From an uncultured Erysipelotrichaceae bacterium (lineage in GTDB: Bacteria > Bacillota_I > Bacilli_A > RF39 > UBA660), in NCBI GenBank assembly GCA_902767005.1, contig CACXFY010000192.1, positions 1 through 16,571 of the forward strand: 16,571 bases of DNA, written 5' to 3'. The notes beneath the pieces were generated by a model. The model was given only the letters and a program-made list of their open reading frames with translations. It did not search any database and was not told the DNA's origin. This document shows, piece after piece, positions 7,519 to 15,700 of this stretch. Each line of letters begins with the position of its first letter. Positions within the stretch are counted from its first letter, which is position 1. The position numbers and the translations under genes were made by a program.

Positions 7519-8106
7519 ACCAACCATAACAGCAATTCTAATACCATCATATATTAATACTACTGATATTATACCAACAAATACTAAAATAAAATTAATT
7601 GGTTTAGATAAGAATTGTTGAACATATCCAATTTTAGGTATTTTTAAAATTACTTTTCCATATATATTATCTAAACTAACTGAAGAAGGATCTTCCATAT
7701 CATTATGATCACCTTTAGTACGATATATATAGTTTCCTGTTTTAGTCTGTTTCTTATTAACAATTCTATGTGTTACCGTAAGTCCAGAATATCTAATATC
7801 TTTTGAAGAAAAAGTAATAATATCTCCTATCTTTAATTCATTATCAGAACTTCGTTTTATAACTATTCCATCTCCTACATTTATAGTAGGAACCATACTT
7901 GGAGATACTATCACATAAGCACCAAATAATGGATACTTATATACTCCTCTATTTAAATTAATTAACACATCAGCAAAATATATAATAAATATTAAACAAA
8001 TAATACTAAGTATACCAAATATTGCCATTAAAAAGGCTTTGGCCATAAAACGAGATAAATAAAATACATTTTTTATGTGTTTCTTCTTTTGTAAATTATC
8101 ACTCAC
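7507..8106 (-). CDS. sipW: SipW-like (ER-type) signal peptidase I
   Basis: This is a 199-residue signal peptidase I of the archaeal/ER class. TM1 is at about 24-48. The catalytic serine S70 lies in V-S-P-S-M-V-P-T and is followed by G-D at 78-79. T-H-R-I (112-115) supplies H113, where bacterial-type enzymes have a lysine. K-G-D-H-N-D (131-136) is the conserved acidic motif. A C-terminal membrane segment (about 170-195) is present. In Bacillus, SipW cleaves the signal peptides of TasA and TapA. The open frame extends 28 codons upstream, but that extension passes through the preceding terminator. GTG 8106, with AAGGTAGGTGA just ahead and a TATAAT at 8133-8128, is the better start, with ATG 8046 as an alternative. 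The gene lies directly behind two related secreted or anchored proteins, its likely substrates. Confidence 0.88.
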   Translation of the reverse strand: MSDNLQKKKHIKNVFYLSRFMAKAFLMAIFGILSIICLIFIIYFADVLINLNRGVYKYPLFGAYVIVSPSMVPTINVGDGIVIKRSSDNELKIGDIITFSSKDIRYSGLTVTHRIVNKKQTKTGNYIYRTKGDHNDMEDPSSVSLDNIYGKVILKIPKIGYVQQFLSKPINFILVFVGIISVVLIYDGIRIAVMVGKKA

Positions 8107-8127
8107 CTTATCACCTACCTTATCTAC

Positions 8128-8133
8128 ATTATA
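8128..8133 (-). promoter_or_regulatory. Candidate -10 element of sipW
   Basis: A perfect TATAAT lies on the minus strand 21 bases before the GTG start, between the upstream terminator and the ribosome binding site. The -35 region is only A/T-rich. Its position supports a start at 8106 rather than at 8190. Confidence 0.4.
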
Positions 8134-8166
8134 ATATGTAATTTCTAAAAAATAATTATTTTTAAG

Positions 8167-8193
8167 AAAAAAAAAGAGTGCTTTACACACTCT
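8167..8193 (-). terminator. Intrinsic terminator between the second surface-protein gene and sipW
   Basis: A 6-bp stem, AGAGTG (8175-8180) with CACTCT (8188-8193), has a 7-base loop and is followed on the minus strand by an eight-T run (8174-8167). The TAG stop of the upstream gene (8194-8192) is part of the 5' arm. Confidence 0.7.
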
Positions 8194-8797
8194 ATTTTGC
8201 TTTTCCTACAATACCTACAGAGATAGTACAGTTATCTTTAGCTCCAGCTTTAGCTTTATACTGATCACTTATCCACATCTTTAATCTATAGTTAATTGCT
8301 TTAGATGAATTAACAGAATCCTTATATAAAACCATAGATCCTGACTTAACACCCATACTATCTTTTTTAGTTAAAGCATTATATTCAATTGGTTCTATTA
8401 CTTTATTAAAAGTACCATCAGATTCTTTTTCTAAATATAATTTTAAATACTCATCTGCTACTGTACAATTTTCTTCATCTTTAGTAGCAAAGATTTCATA
8501 ACTAGCTTGTTTTGCTTCTATTAATTCAGTATTAACAGTAAAATTAAATGTCTTATCAGCAGCACTTAACTTAATACCATCTTCATCTTTTGTAGCTTTC
8601 ATATCAGTAATAGTTAATCCACTAACTTCACCACCATAATTAAGTGTAATATCTGCCCCTTCCTTAGTTTCTTTAATAACTTTTGGTTTAGTATTTACAC
8701 TAACTACAACAGCCGCAATTATAACAGCTAAAATTATTACACTAATAACTCCAATTATAATAAATGTTTGTTTAGAAATATTTTCTTTTTCTTCCAT
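8192..8797 (-). CDS. Membrane-anchored or secreted beta-rich protein, TasA/camelysin-like, paralogue 2
   Basis: This 201-residue protein has a short charged N-terminus, one strong hydrophobic segment (about 11-35) and a hydrophilic extracellular part that looks beta-rich. The F-N-F-T-V-N stretch (84-89) and N-Y-R-L-K-M-W (169-175) near the end resemble TasA/camelysin-type surface proteins. It contains exactly two cysteines, C111 and C190, spaced much like those of the upstream paralogue, so a disulfide is plausible. AGGTGA before the ATG overlaps the stop of the upstream gene, which implies coupled translation. A terminator and a SipW-type signal peptidase gene follow. Cleavage by that peptidase is an inference from gene order. 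The segment could also stay uncleaved as an anchor. No enzymatic motif is visible, and family assignment below this level is not possible by eye. Confidence 0.62.
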   Translation of the reverse strand: MEEKENISKQTFIIIGVISVIILAVIIAAVVVSVNTKPKVIKETKEGADITLNYGGEVSGLTITDMKATKDEDGIKLSAADKTFNFTVNTELIEAKQASYEIFATKDEENCTVADEYLKLYLEKESDGTFNKVIEPIEYNALTKKDSMGVKSGSMVLYKDSVNSSKAINYRLKMWISDQYKAKAGAKDNCTISVGIVGKAK

Positions 8798-8805
8798 TCT
8801 TTCAC

Positions 8806-9378
8806 CTACTCCACACTAACTTTTAAGCAATAATTCTTTTCTTCATCCGCTAAAAAAGTATTATCAACCCATGCTTTTAATATATAATTCTTTTCCATCC
8901 CACTTTTTATATTATCAATATAGACTATTTTCTTAGATAGTTTATTTGGATATACCTTTAACTTCTTAATAGAATTAACAGGTCCATTAGCTGTAGTAGA
9001 CAATAGATTGTTATTACTATCAGTAACTAATACCTTAATATAACCATCCTCAATAGCCTTTTCATTATCTTCATTACAATCTTCAACGAAAATAGTAAAA
9101 TCTCCATTATATCCTTCTGATGTAACTTTAAAACTAACATAGTCGACTACATCTTCATCAAAAGTAAGAATATCTTTATTCTTTACAACATAATCTGATA
9201 AAGGTAACCTTCCAGATAATTCTAATGTATCATTTTCATCAGTTAAACTATTCTTTAGTATTCCTACTTCTTCATGTTTATTATCTTTTAGATAGAAAAT
9301 AAAAATCATAATCAGAAGACATATTACTACTAAAGCTATACTTGTAAAGAAAATTTGTTTCTTATATGACAGCTTCAT
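8806..9378 (-). CDS. Membrane-anchored or secreted beta-rich protein, TasA/camelysin-like, paralogue 1
   Basis: This 190-residue protein has a basic N-terminus (K-x-x-Y-K-K), a hydrophobic segment at about 9-30 and a hydrophilic outer domain. It shares its layout with the downstream gene: an early strand ending in a cysteine (T-I-F-V-E-D-C101), a Y-I-K-V-L-V-T-D strand (113-120), then N-Y-I-L-K-A-W (164-170) and a second cysteine C184 close to the C-terminus. S-G-R-L-P-L-S-D (55-62) resembles the N-terminal beta segment of such surface proteins. AGGTGAT lies about 5 bases before the ATG. A gap of 50 bases separates it from tatD, with TTGACT at the end of tatD and only weak -10 candidates. Cargo of the nearby SipW is likely by context. 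The molecular function is unknown. Confidence 0.62.
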   Translation of the reverse strand: MKLSYKKQIFFTSIALVVICLLIMIFIFYLKDNKHEEVGILKNSLTDENDTLELSGRLPLSDYVVKNKDILTFDEDVVDYVSFKVTSEGYNGDFTIFVEDCNEDNEKAIEDGYIKVLVTDSNNNLLSTTANGPVNSIKKLKVYPNKLSKKIVYIDNIKSGMEKNYILKAWVDNTFLADEEKNYCLKVSVE

Positions 9379-9428
9379 AATATCACCTCAAGAGACCCCT
9401 ATTATCAATTTATACTTTATCATAATCA

Positions 9429-10181
9429 CTAATCTAAGTCAAACAATTGACTTGCATTTTTTGAAGTAATTTTTCCTACTTCTTCAACACTTATATTAAG
9501 TATTTCTCCTATTTTAGAAGCTATATAAGGAATATACTTTGAACTATTAGTTTTTCCTCTAAAAGGTACTGGTGCTAAATAAGGGGAATCAGTTTCAAGT
9601 AATATATTATCTATTCCAATCTCTTCAACCACTTTATATAAATTACTATTTTTGAAAGTAACTACTCCACCAATTCCTAATTTATATCCCATAGAAATAT
9701 ATATTTTAGCAGTTTCAACACTACCACTAAAACAATGAATATCACCAACCACCTTATACTTTTTTAATGTATTAATAGTATCTAAAGTAGCATCCCTACT
9801 ATGAATAACAACACTTTTACCCAACTCTTCAGCAATCTTTAATTGTTTTTCAAATAGTTCAATCTGCTTATCTTTATTATCTTTTACCCAATAATAATCT
9901 AGTCCTATTTCACCAACACCTACTACTTTTGGTAGTTTTAATAATTCTTTTAATTTATCTAACATCTCATCAGTTACATTATCAACTTGATCTGGATGAT
10001 AACCAATAGTAATAAATACACAATCATATTTCTTACTTAACTCTATTGCTTCATAAATAGTTTTCTCTTCGCATCCAGAAACAATTATTTTATTAACTCC
10101 TGCTTCTAAATTCTCCTTTATTACTACATCAATATCCTCATAATCTTCGACAGATAAATGACAATGCGTATCTATATACAT
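9429..10181 (-). CDS. tatD: TatD-family metal-dependent hydrolase/DNase
   Basis: This 250-residue TIM-barrel metal-dependent hydrolase is of full family length. Metal ligands are visible: H6 and H8 in T-H-C-H, E91 in G-E-I-G-L-D-Y-Y, H127 in I-H-S-R-D-A, H149 in H-C-F-S-G-S, and D198 in E-T-D-S-P-Y-L-A-P. TatD enzymes have 3'-5' exonuclease/DNase activity with roles proposed in DNA repair and RNA quality control. The gene directly downstream of metG matches the metS-tatD order of Bacillus. GGAGGG is 5 bases before the ATG, and an extended -10 sits between it and the metG terminator. No terminator is seen after it. Confidence 0.93.
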   Translation of the reverse strand: MYIDTHCHLSVEDYEDIDVVIKENLEAGVNKIIVSGCEEKTIYEAIELSKKYDCVFITIGYHPDQVDNVTDEMLDKLKELLKLPKVVGVGEIGLDYYWVKDNKDKQIELFEKQLKIAEELGKSVVIHSRDATLDTINTLKKYKVVGDIHCFSGSVETAKIYISMGYKLGIGGVVTFKNSNLYKVVEEIGIDNILLETDSPYLAPVPFRGKTNSSKYIPYIASKIGEILNISVEEVGKITSKNASQLFDLD

Positions 10182-10198
10182 ATTATCCCTCCAAGATT

Positions 10199-10207
10199 AT
10201 TATAACA
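10199..10207 (-). promoter_or_regulatory. Extended -10 promoter of tatD
   Basis: TGTTATAAT (10207-10199) is identical to the element ahead of tilS and lies immediately after the U-tract of the metG terminator. No -35 is apparent, as the terminator occupies that place. Confidence 0.5.
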
Positions 10208-10231
10208 AAAAAAAGAAGAATTATTTCTTCT
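10207..10231 (-). terminator. Intrinsic terminator overlapping the end of metG
   Basis: A 7-bp stem, AGAAGAA (10214-10220) with TTCTTCT (10225-10231), has a 4-base loop holding the metG stop codon. On the minus strand it is followed by seven T (10213-10207). The stem has few G-C pairs, so termination may be incomplete. Confidence 0.65.
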
Positions 10232-11747
10232 CTTTATCAATTCTTTTAAATAATGGACTAGCTTCACCTAATTCATAACTATTATCTTCAGCTACTCCTA
10301 AAGAATCATTATTATTATTAATTTGTTTAAATATTTCTTTACTAGTATCTGGCATAAAAGGATCTAATAATAATGCACAAACACGAATAGATTCTAATAA
10401 ATTAAATAATACAGTCTCTAATCTATCCATCTTGCTTTCATCCTTAGCAAGTACCCAAGGAGTAGTTTCATCTATATACTTATTACTACTTCTTAAAACA
10501 TTAAATATTTCTGTCATAGCATCAGCTACTTGTAGTTTGTCCATTTTATCAAAAGTAATCTCTTTTAAATTATTAATTGAATTAATAAATTCTTTATCAA
10601 CATCTTCTTCTACTTGTTTATTAGTAATCTTTCCTTCAAAATATTTATGTCCCATAGATATAGTTCTTTGTACTAAATTACCTAATACATTAGCAAGTTC
10701 ACTATTTATTCTTTCAATAACTAATTCATGAGTAATATTTCCGTCACTAGCAAAAGGTATTTCATGAAGTAAATAGAACCTAACCGCATCAACACCAAAT
10801 TCTTCTACTAATTCATCAGCATAAATAACATTTCCTTTAGACTTACTCATCTTATCACTAGACATTAGTAACCAAGGATGTCCAAATACCATTTTTGGTA
10901 AAGGTATATCTAAACTCATTAAGAAACAAGGCCAATAAATAGTATGGAATCTAATAATATCTTTACCAATTAAATGTAAATCAGCTGGCCATAATTTCTT
11001 AAACATCTCATCTCCACCATCAACATCATAACCAATATTAGTAATATAGTTTGTTAATGCATCAAGCCATACATAAACAACATGCTTATCATCGAAGTCA
11101 ACAGGAATTCCCCATTTAAATGACGTTCTTGATACACAAAGGTCTTGAAGACCTGGTTTAATAAAATTATTTAACATTTCGTTCTTACGCGCAACAGGTT
11201 GTATAAACTCAGGATGAGTTTCAATATACTCTTCTAATTGCTTTTGATATTTACTTAATTTAAAGAAATAAGCTTCTTCACTTTGTTGTTCAACTTCTCT
11301 TCCACAATCTGGACACTTACCATCTACAAGTTGAGATTCAGTCCAAAAAGATTCACAAGGAGTACAATAAAGACCACTATATTCTCCTTTATAAATATCT
11401 CCCTTATCATACATCTTCTTAAATATATGTTGTACAACTTCTTCATGTTTAGGATCAGTAGTTCTAACAAATTTATCATAACTTGTATTCATCAAATCCC
11501 AAATTCTCTTAATTTCAGCTGCTACATCATCAACAAACTTTTGTGGTTCAACACCAGCTTCTTTAGCCTTCTCTTCTATTTTTATACCATGTTCATCAGT
11601 ACCAGTTTGAAAATAAACATCATATCCTTGCAATCTTTTAAATCTCGCAATTGCATCTGCCAACACTATTTCATAAGTATTTCCTATATGTGGTTTACCA
11701 GATGTATAAGCTATTGCTGTTGTAATATAATATTTTTCTTTATCCAT
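10221..11747 (-). CDS. metG: Methionyl-tRNA synthetase
   Basis: This 508-residue class I synthetase charges initiator and elongator tRNA-Met. The HIGH motif is P-H20-I-G-N and the KMSKS motif is K299-M-S-K-S303. The connective peptide carries a zinc knuckle with C128, C131, C145 and C148. W-L-D-A (227-230) and the F-H-T-I-Y-W-P stretch (267-273) are typical of the active site. The protein ends after the anticodon-binding helical domain and lacks the C-terminal EMAP-II-like tRNA-binding domain found in the longer Bacillus enzyme. An upstream in-frame ATG at 11765 is rejected, because AGGAGGG (11760-11754) is spaced for ATG 11747 and would lie inside the coding region otherwise. Expression is controlled by the T-box leader directly upstream. 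Confidence 0.97.
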   Translation of the reverse strand: MDKEKYYITTAIAYTSGKPHIGNTYEIVLADAIARFKRLQGYDVYFQTGTDEHGIKIEEKAKEAGVEPQKFVDDVAAEIKRIWDLMNTSYDKFVRTTDPKHEEVVQHIFKKMYDKGDIYKGEYSGLYCTPCESFWTESQLVDGKCPDCGREVEQQSEEAYFFKLSKYQKQLEEYIETHPEFIQPVARKNEMLNNFIKPGLQDLCVSRTSFKWGIPVDFDDKHVVYVWLDALTNYITNIGYDVDGGDEMFKKLWPADLHLIGKDIIRFHTIYWPCFLMSLDIPLPKMVFGHPWLLMSSDKMSKSKGNVIYADELVEEFGVDAVRFYLLHEIPFASDGNITHELVIERINSELANVLGNLVQRTISMGHKYFEGKITNKQVEEDVDKEFINSINNLKEITFDKMDKLQVADAMTEIFNVLRSSNKYIDETTPWVLAKDESKMDRLETVLFNLLESIRVCALLLDPFMPDTSKEIFKQINNNNDSLGVAEDNSYELGEASPLFKRIDKEKK

Positions 11748-11767
11748 TTTTATCCCTCCTAACAAAT

Positions 11768-11827
11768 AAAAAAGTTATTACACTATAAGGACGAATTACT
11801 CGCGGTACCACCTTATTTTGTAATAAC
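11768..11827 (-). terminator. Regulatory terminator arm of the metG T-box
   Basis: GTTATTAC (11827-11820) pairs with GTAATAAC (11781-11774), followed by TTTTTT (11773-11768). Extended inward, 15 of 17 positions pair, including ATAAGG with CCTTAT, so the T-box sequence lies in the loop of one long stem. This differs from the usual short terminator that starts at the CGTCC strand. Confidence 0.6.
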
Positions 11828-11980
11828 TCTACTACACACTCAAATAGTTAACGCCTATCTACGATTATACCTACATATCGATATAATAGTTCAAGAGCCA
11901 TATTTTATAAAATCCATTGCCCTATTTCCACCATCAAGAGCTCTCTTTAAATGTCATTTTTATAAAACTCTCCATCACAA
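11768..11980 (-). ncRNA. T-box riboswitch (Met) in the metG leader
   Basis: The T-box core AAGGTGGTACCGCG lies at 11814-11801 on the minus strand and is followed by the pairing strand CGTCCTT (11793-11787). The UGGU bulge has U at the variable position, matching discriminator base A73 of tRNA-Met. Stem I starts near 11972: GAGAG pairs with CTCTT (11897-11893), and two copies of TTTTATAAAA (11967-11958 and 11912-11903) can pair above it. A bulge containing ATG (11901-11899) remains, which is the likely Met specifier codon. The apical part contains an AG-rich segment and G-G-T-G-G-A-A-A near 11932-11925. Uncharged tRNA-Met should stabilise the antiterminator and allow metG transcription. The folding is by eye. 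Confidence 0.88.
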
Positions 11981-11999
11981 CATTTAAAATATATGACAT

Positions 12000-12028
12000 A
12001 ATATATCATAATTATTATCAATTATCAA
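12000..12028 (-). promoter_or_regulatory. Promoter of the T-box-metG transcript
   Basis: TTGATA at 12028-12023 (-35) and TATATT at 12005-12000 (-10) have a 17-base spacer, with TG at 12008-12007 making an extended -10. The predicted start near 11993 lies just before stem I of the T-box. The -35 begins 5 bases after the stop of the upstream gene. Confidence 0.6.
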
Positions 12029-12032
12029 CACA

Positions 12033-12689
12033 TTATTCTTTGTTATTTAACAATCTAGAATTATTAATAGTAAATAAATATCTATCTCCAGCTTCCTTAA
12101 TATTATTAATCAAAGTAGTATCTTTTACTAATAATTTAAAATCTACTCCCTCAATTATTTGTTTTAAATAATTTTTATTCATATATTTATCTAATTCATC
12201 ATTAATACTATTCTTAATTTCAGCATCAACATCATCTTTATATATACTATCAATATTCTTTTTTATGGTCTTATTATAAGAATCAATAATAATCTCTTTA
12301 AGTCTTTTCTTTAAGTCTTTATTAATATTACTAAACTCTTTTTTATTAATTTTAATTATATCTTCTTCTTTTTTTAATTCATATTTATCTACTATAGTAA
12401 TTAATTGTTTTTCCCTATATTCTTCAAATTCTTTAAAAAACAATATTACATTATCCCTATACTCATTCACTATTTTATCAAGAGATTCAGTATTTAATAC
12501 TATTCTATTTTTCTTAGCTAAAGTAATTAATTTATTCTTAATAAGATCCATTGAATCTAATGGCGGTTTCTTTAATAAAGATGCAATATCCTCTTCAAAC
12601 AAAGCATAAGTATTATTATTAATACTTTCTTTTATTGCATTTTTATAACTATTAATATGTTGTTCCATAAATTGTTTTAACTCATCCAT
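12033..12689 (-). CDS. Unrecognised charged helical protein
   Basis: This 218-residue protein is one I do not recognise. It is dominated by Lys, Glu, Asp, Ile and Asn, has no membrane segment, signal peptide, cysteine or tryptophan, and reads as largely alpha-helical with probable coiled-coil stretches (about 80-150). Its only visible landmark is a P-P-L-D-S-M-D-L segment at 42-49. Base composition and codon use match the neighbours. AGGAGT (12703-12698) lies 8 bases before the ATG, which supports translation. It follows mfd after 41 bases with no terminator or clear promoter, so it probably shares the pth-mfd transcript and ends at the T-box region. A scaffold or partner role would be a guess. 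No function is assigned. Confidence 0.7.
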   Translation of the reverse strand: MDELKQFMEQHINSYKNAIKESINNNTYALFEEDIASLLKKPPLDSMDLIKNKLITLAKKNRIVLNTESLDKIVNEYRDNVILFFKEFEEYREKQLITIVDKYELKKEEDIIKINKKEFSNINKDLKKRLKEIIIDSYNKTIKKNIDSIYKDDVDAEIKNSINDELDKYMNKNYLKQIIEGVDFKLLVKDTTLINNIKEAGDRYLFTINNSRLLNNKE

Positions 12690-12730
12690 TACATTACACT
12701 CCTAGCATTACTTCAACATAATTAACTTTA

Positions 12731-15700
12731 TCAATTATTATTTTTTTTATCAATAGAATTAAAAAATTTAACGTAAACTTTATCTAATAATTCTACAAGA
12801 TAGTAAACTGGATGTTTTTCTAACTTAATAATATCAAGGACAATTACAATATTACTTCCTCTACTTAAAAATCTATACATATTAGTTACATGATAAGCAT
12901 CGACAAACAACTCTTCGGTATCAACTTTACTTATAAAGTCTTCTCCAAATACCATTTCAATAGAATTCTTACTCTGATTAACATGTTTTACTTTTAATTT
13001 ACTAGCTAATTTTTCAAACCATTCTTCATACATATATATAATTAAGTCTTCATCCAATTTACCAAATCTATCTTCTAATTCATCTTTAACTTGATTAAAT
13101 TTATCACGACTATCAATTTCATTAATTTTTCTATGTATTTCAATCTTTAAATCATCTTCACTTACATAATTATCATCAATATGAGTCGCAACATTTAACA
13201 AAGGATTAGAATTATCTTCTTCCTCTTCTTCTATTTCAACATTTTCTTTTCTCTTATTTACTTCTTCATTTAACATTCTTAAGTATAAATCAATACCAAC
13301 ACTATCAATAAAACCAGCTTGTTCACTACCTAATATATCTCCAGCACCTCTTATAGATAAATCACGAGTAGCAATTGAAAAACCACTACCAAGTTCAGTA
13401 AATTCTTTTATAACATTTAATCTTTTAACAGCTGTATCAGTTAAAGTTTTAAAAGGTTGATACATTAAATAAGTATATGCAATTTTATCACTACGACCAA
13501 CTCTACCACGTATTTGATATAATTGACTAAGACCAAATCTATCAGCATCTATTACTATTAGTGTATTAACATTTGGAATATCAATACCTGTTTCTATTAT
13601 TGTAGTACAAACTAAAATATCATACTCATGCTTAATAAAATCCATTAATCTAGACTCTAGATCATTTTTAGTCATTTGACCATGAACAATAGTAATTCTA
13701 GCATCTGGTGCAATATTTTGTATTCTATTAGCAGCTTCTTCAATAGATTGAACACGATTATATAAAATGAACACTTGACCATTACGAGACATCTCTTTAT
13801 ATATAGCATCCTTTAATATTTGCTTATTCTCTTCAACAACATAAGTTTGAATAGGATACCTATTTATTGGAGGAGTCTCAATTAAAGATAAACTTCTAAG
13901 ACCAGTTAAAGACATTTGTAATGTTCTTGGAATAGGTGTTGCTGTTAAAGTAAGAACATCAACATTACTCTTATATTGTTTAATTTTTTCTTTATGCATT
14001 ACTCCAAATCTTTGTTCTTCATCTATTATTAACAAGCCTAAATCTTTTAATTTTATATCATCACTAAGTAATCTATGAGTACCAATTACCATATCTATAG
14101 TACCATTCTTTAAACCTTCTAATATTCTATTTACCTCTTTTGTAGAAGTAAATCTATTTAATAAAGCAATACTAACTGGATAATTTTTAAATCTTTCTAA
14201 AGCATTTTCATAATGTTGATTAGCTAAAATAGTTGTAGGACATAAAAATAATACCTGTTTAGAATCTAACATAGCTTTAAAAGATGCAACAAAAGCTACC
14301 TCTGTCTTACCAAAACCTACATCACCACATAATAACCTATCCATAGGAACAGCTTTTTCCATATCTTCTTTTATTGTTTTAATCGCAAGAGCTTGATCTT
14401 TAGTTAATTCATATGGAAAATCATTTTCAAAATCAATTAACATATCACAGTCTTTTGAAAAAGCAAAACCACGTCTCGATTCTCTTTCAGCATATAATTT
14501 TATTAATTTATCAGCAATATCAGTAATTTTACTTCTAACACGAGCCTTAGTCTTCTGCCATTCAGTACCACCTAATTTATTAATTTTAGGAGCAGAACCT
14601 TCTCCACCAGAATACCTACCAAGAATATCTATTTTTTCAACTGGAATATAAATCTTATCAGTACCTTGATATAACACTTCTAAATAATCTTTAGATATAC
14701 CATATAAAGACAATGTTTTAATACCATTATAAACACCAATACCATGAACATTATGAACTACATAATCACCTACAGCTAGCTTATTATAATCTTTGATAGT
14801 AGTAGAATATTTAAATTTAGTATGATATTTTTTCTTATTATTATTAATATTAAATAATTCATTAGCAGTTAATAAAATAATATTATTATATTCAAATCCA
14901 TTAGAATAATTACCTTCTATTAAATTAACTTCATTTAAATGAATATTATCAAAAGTAGTTTCAATAAACTTCATATTTAAAGCTTTAATAATCGATTTTA
15001 ATTGATATTTCTTTAAACAAATAATAATTGTCTTCTTATTACTAATACCCTCACGAATATAAGTATTAATTCTATCTACATTTTCAGAAAAAGTAGTAAT
15101 AGTCCTAACATTAAAATTAACAATACTTGAAATATCTATATTATTACTCATATTATTAATACCCATATAATAAATTGGATAATTTACTTTTAATGAATCT
15201 AATTCAAACATATAATTACCATCAAAATCATTATCTTTTTCATTTCTATAATCTAACATTTCTTGAACCATATTTTGATAACTAATTTCAATTTGTTCAT
15301 AATCTTTAAAAAAAGTATAATTTTCTTCTAAAAAGTCATTTATGTTAATAACATCACTATATTTAGGTAGATATTTTTGTTTTCCAAACTCACTTTCAAG
15401 AACTTGATTATCGGTAACAAACTCAAAATAAGGTTTAATTACAATCTCATTTAAATTAGAAATAGATTTCTGTGTTTCACTATCAAAAATACGTATTGAT
15501 TCAACCTCATCATCAAAATATTCTATTCTAATTGGATCATCACTATCTATAGGAAAAACATCAACTACAAACCCACGAACAGCAAATTCTCCAGTTTTTG
15601 AAACAATACTATCTCTAACATATCCAATAGATACCAATTTTTCTACAAGTTTACTAGGTTCTAAAACATCCCCTACTTTTAAATTAATAATATTTTTAAT

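Noticed and set aside
8107..8190. Longer N-terminus for the SipW-like peptidase, starting at GTG 8190
   Set aside because: The extension would be translated through the upstream gene's terminator hairpin and U-tract. A ribosome binding site and -10 element support GTG 8106.
11748..11765. ATG at 11765 as the metG start
   Set aside because: It would place the strong AGGAGGG inside the coding region. MetG homologues start close to M-D-K-E-K-Y-Y-I-T.
10432..12171. Plus-strand open frames inside and upstream of metG (10432-10731, 11283-11762, 11917-12171)
   Set aside because: They are antisense shadows of metG, the T-box leader and the gene at 12033. Their translations are low-complexity runs of Ser, Ile, Phe and Asn with no domain, and they lack fitting ribosome binding sites.
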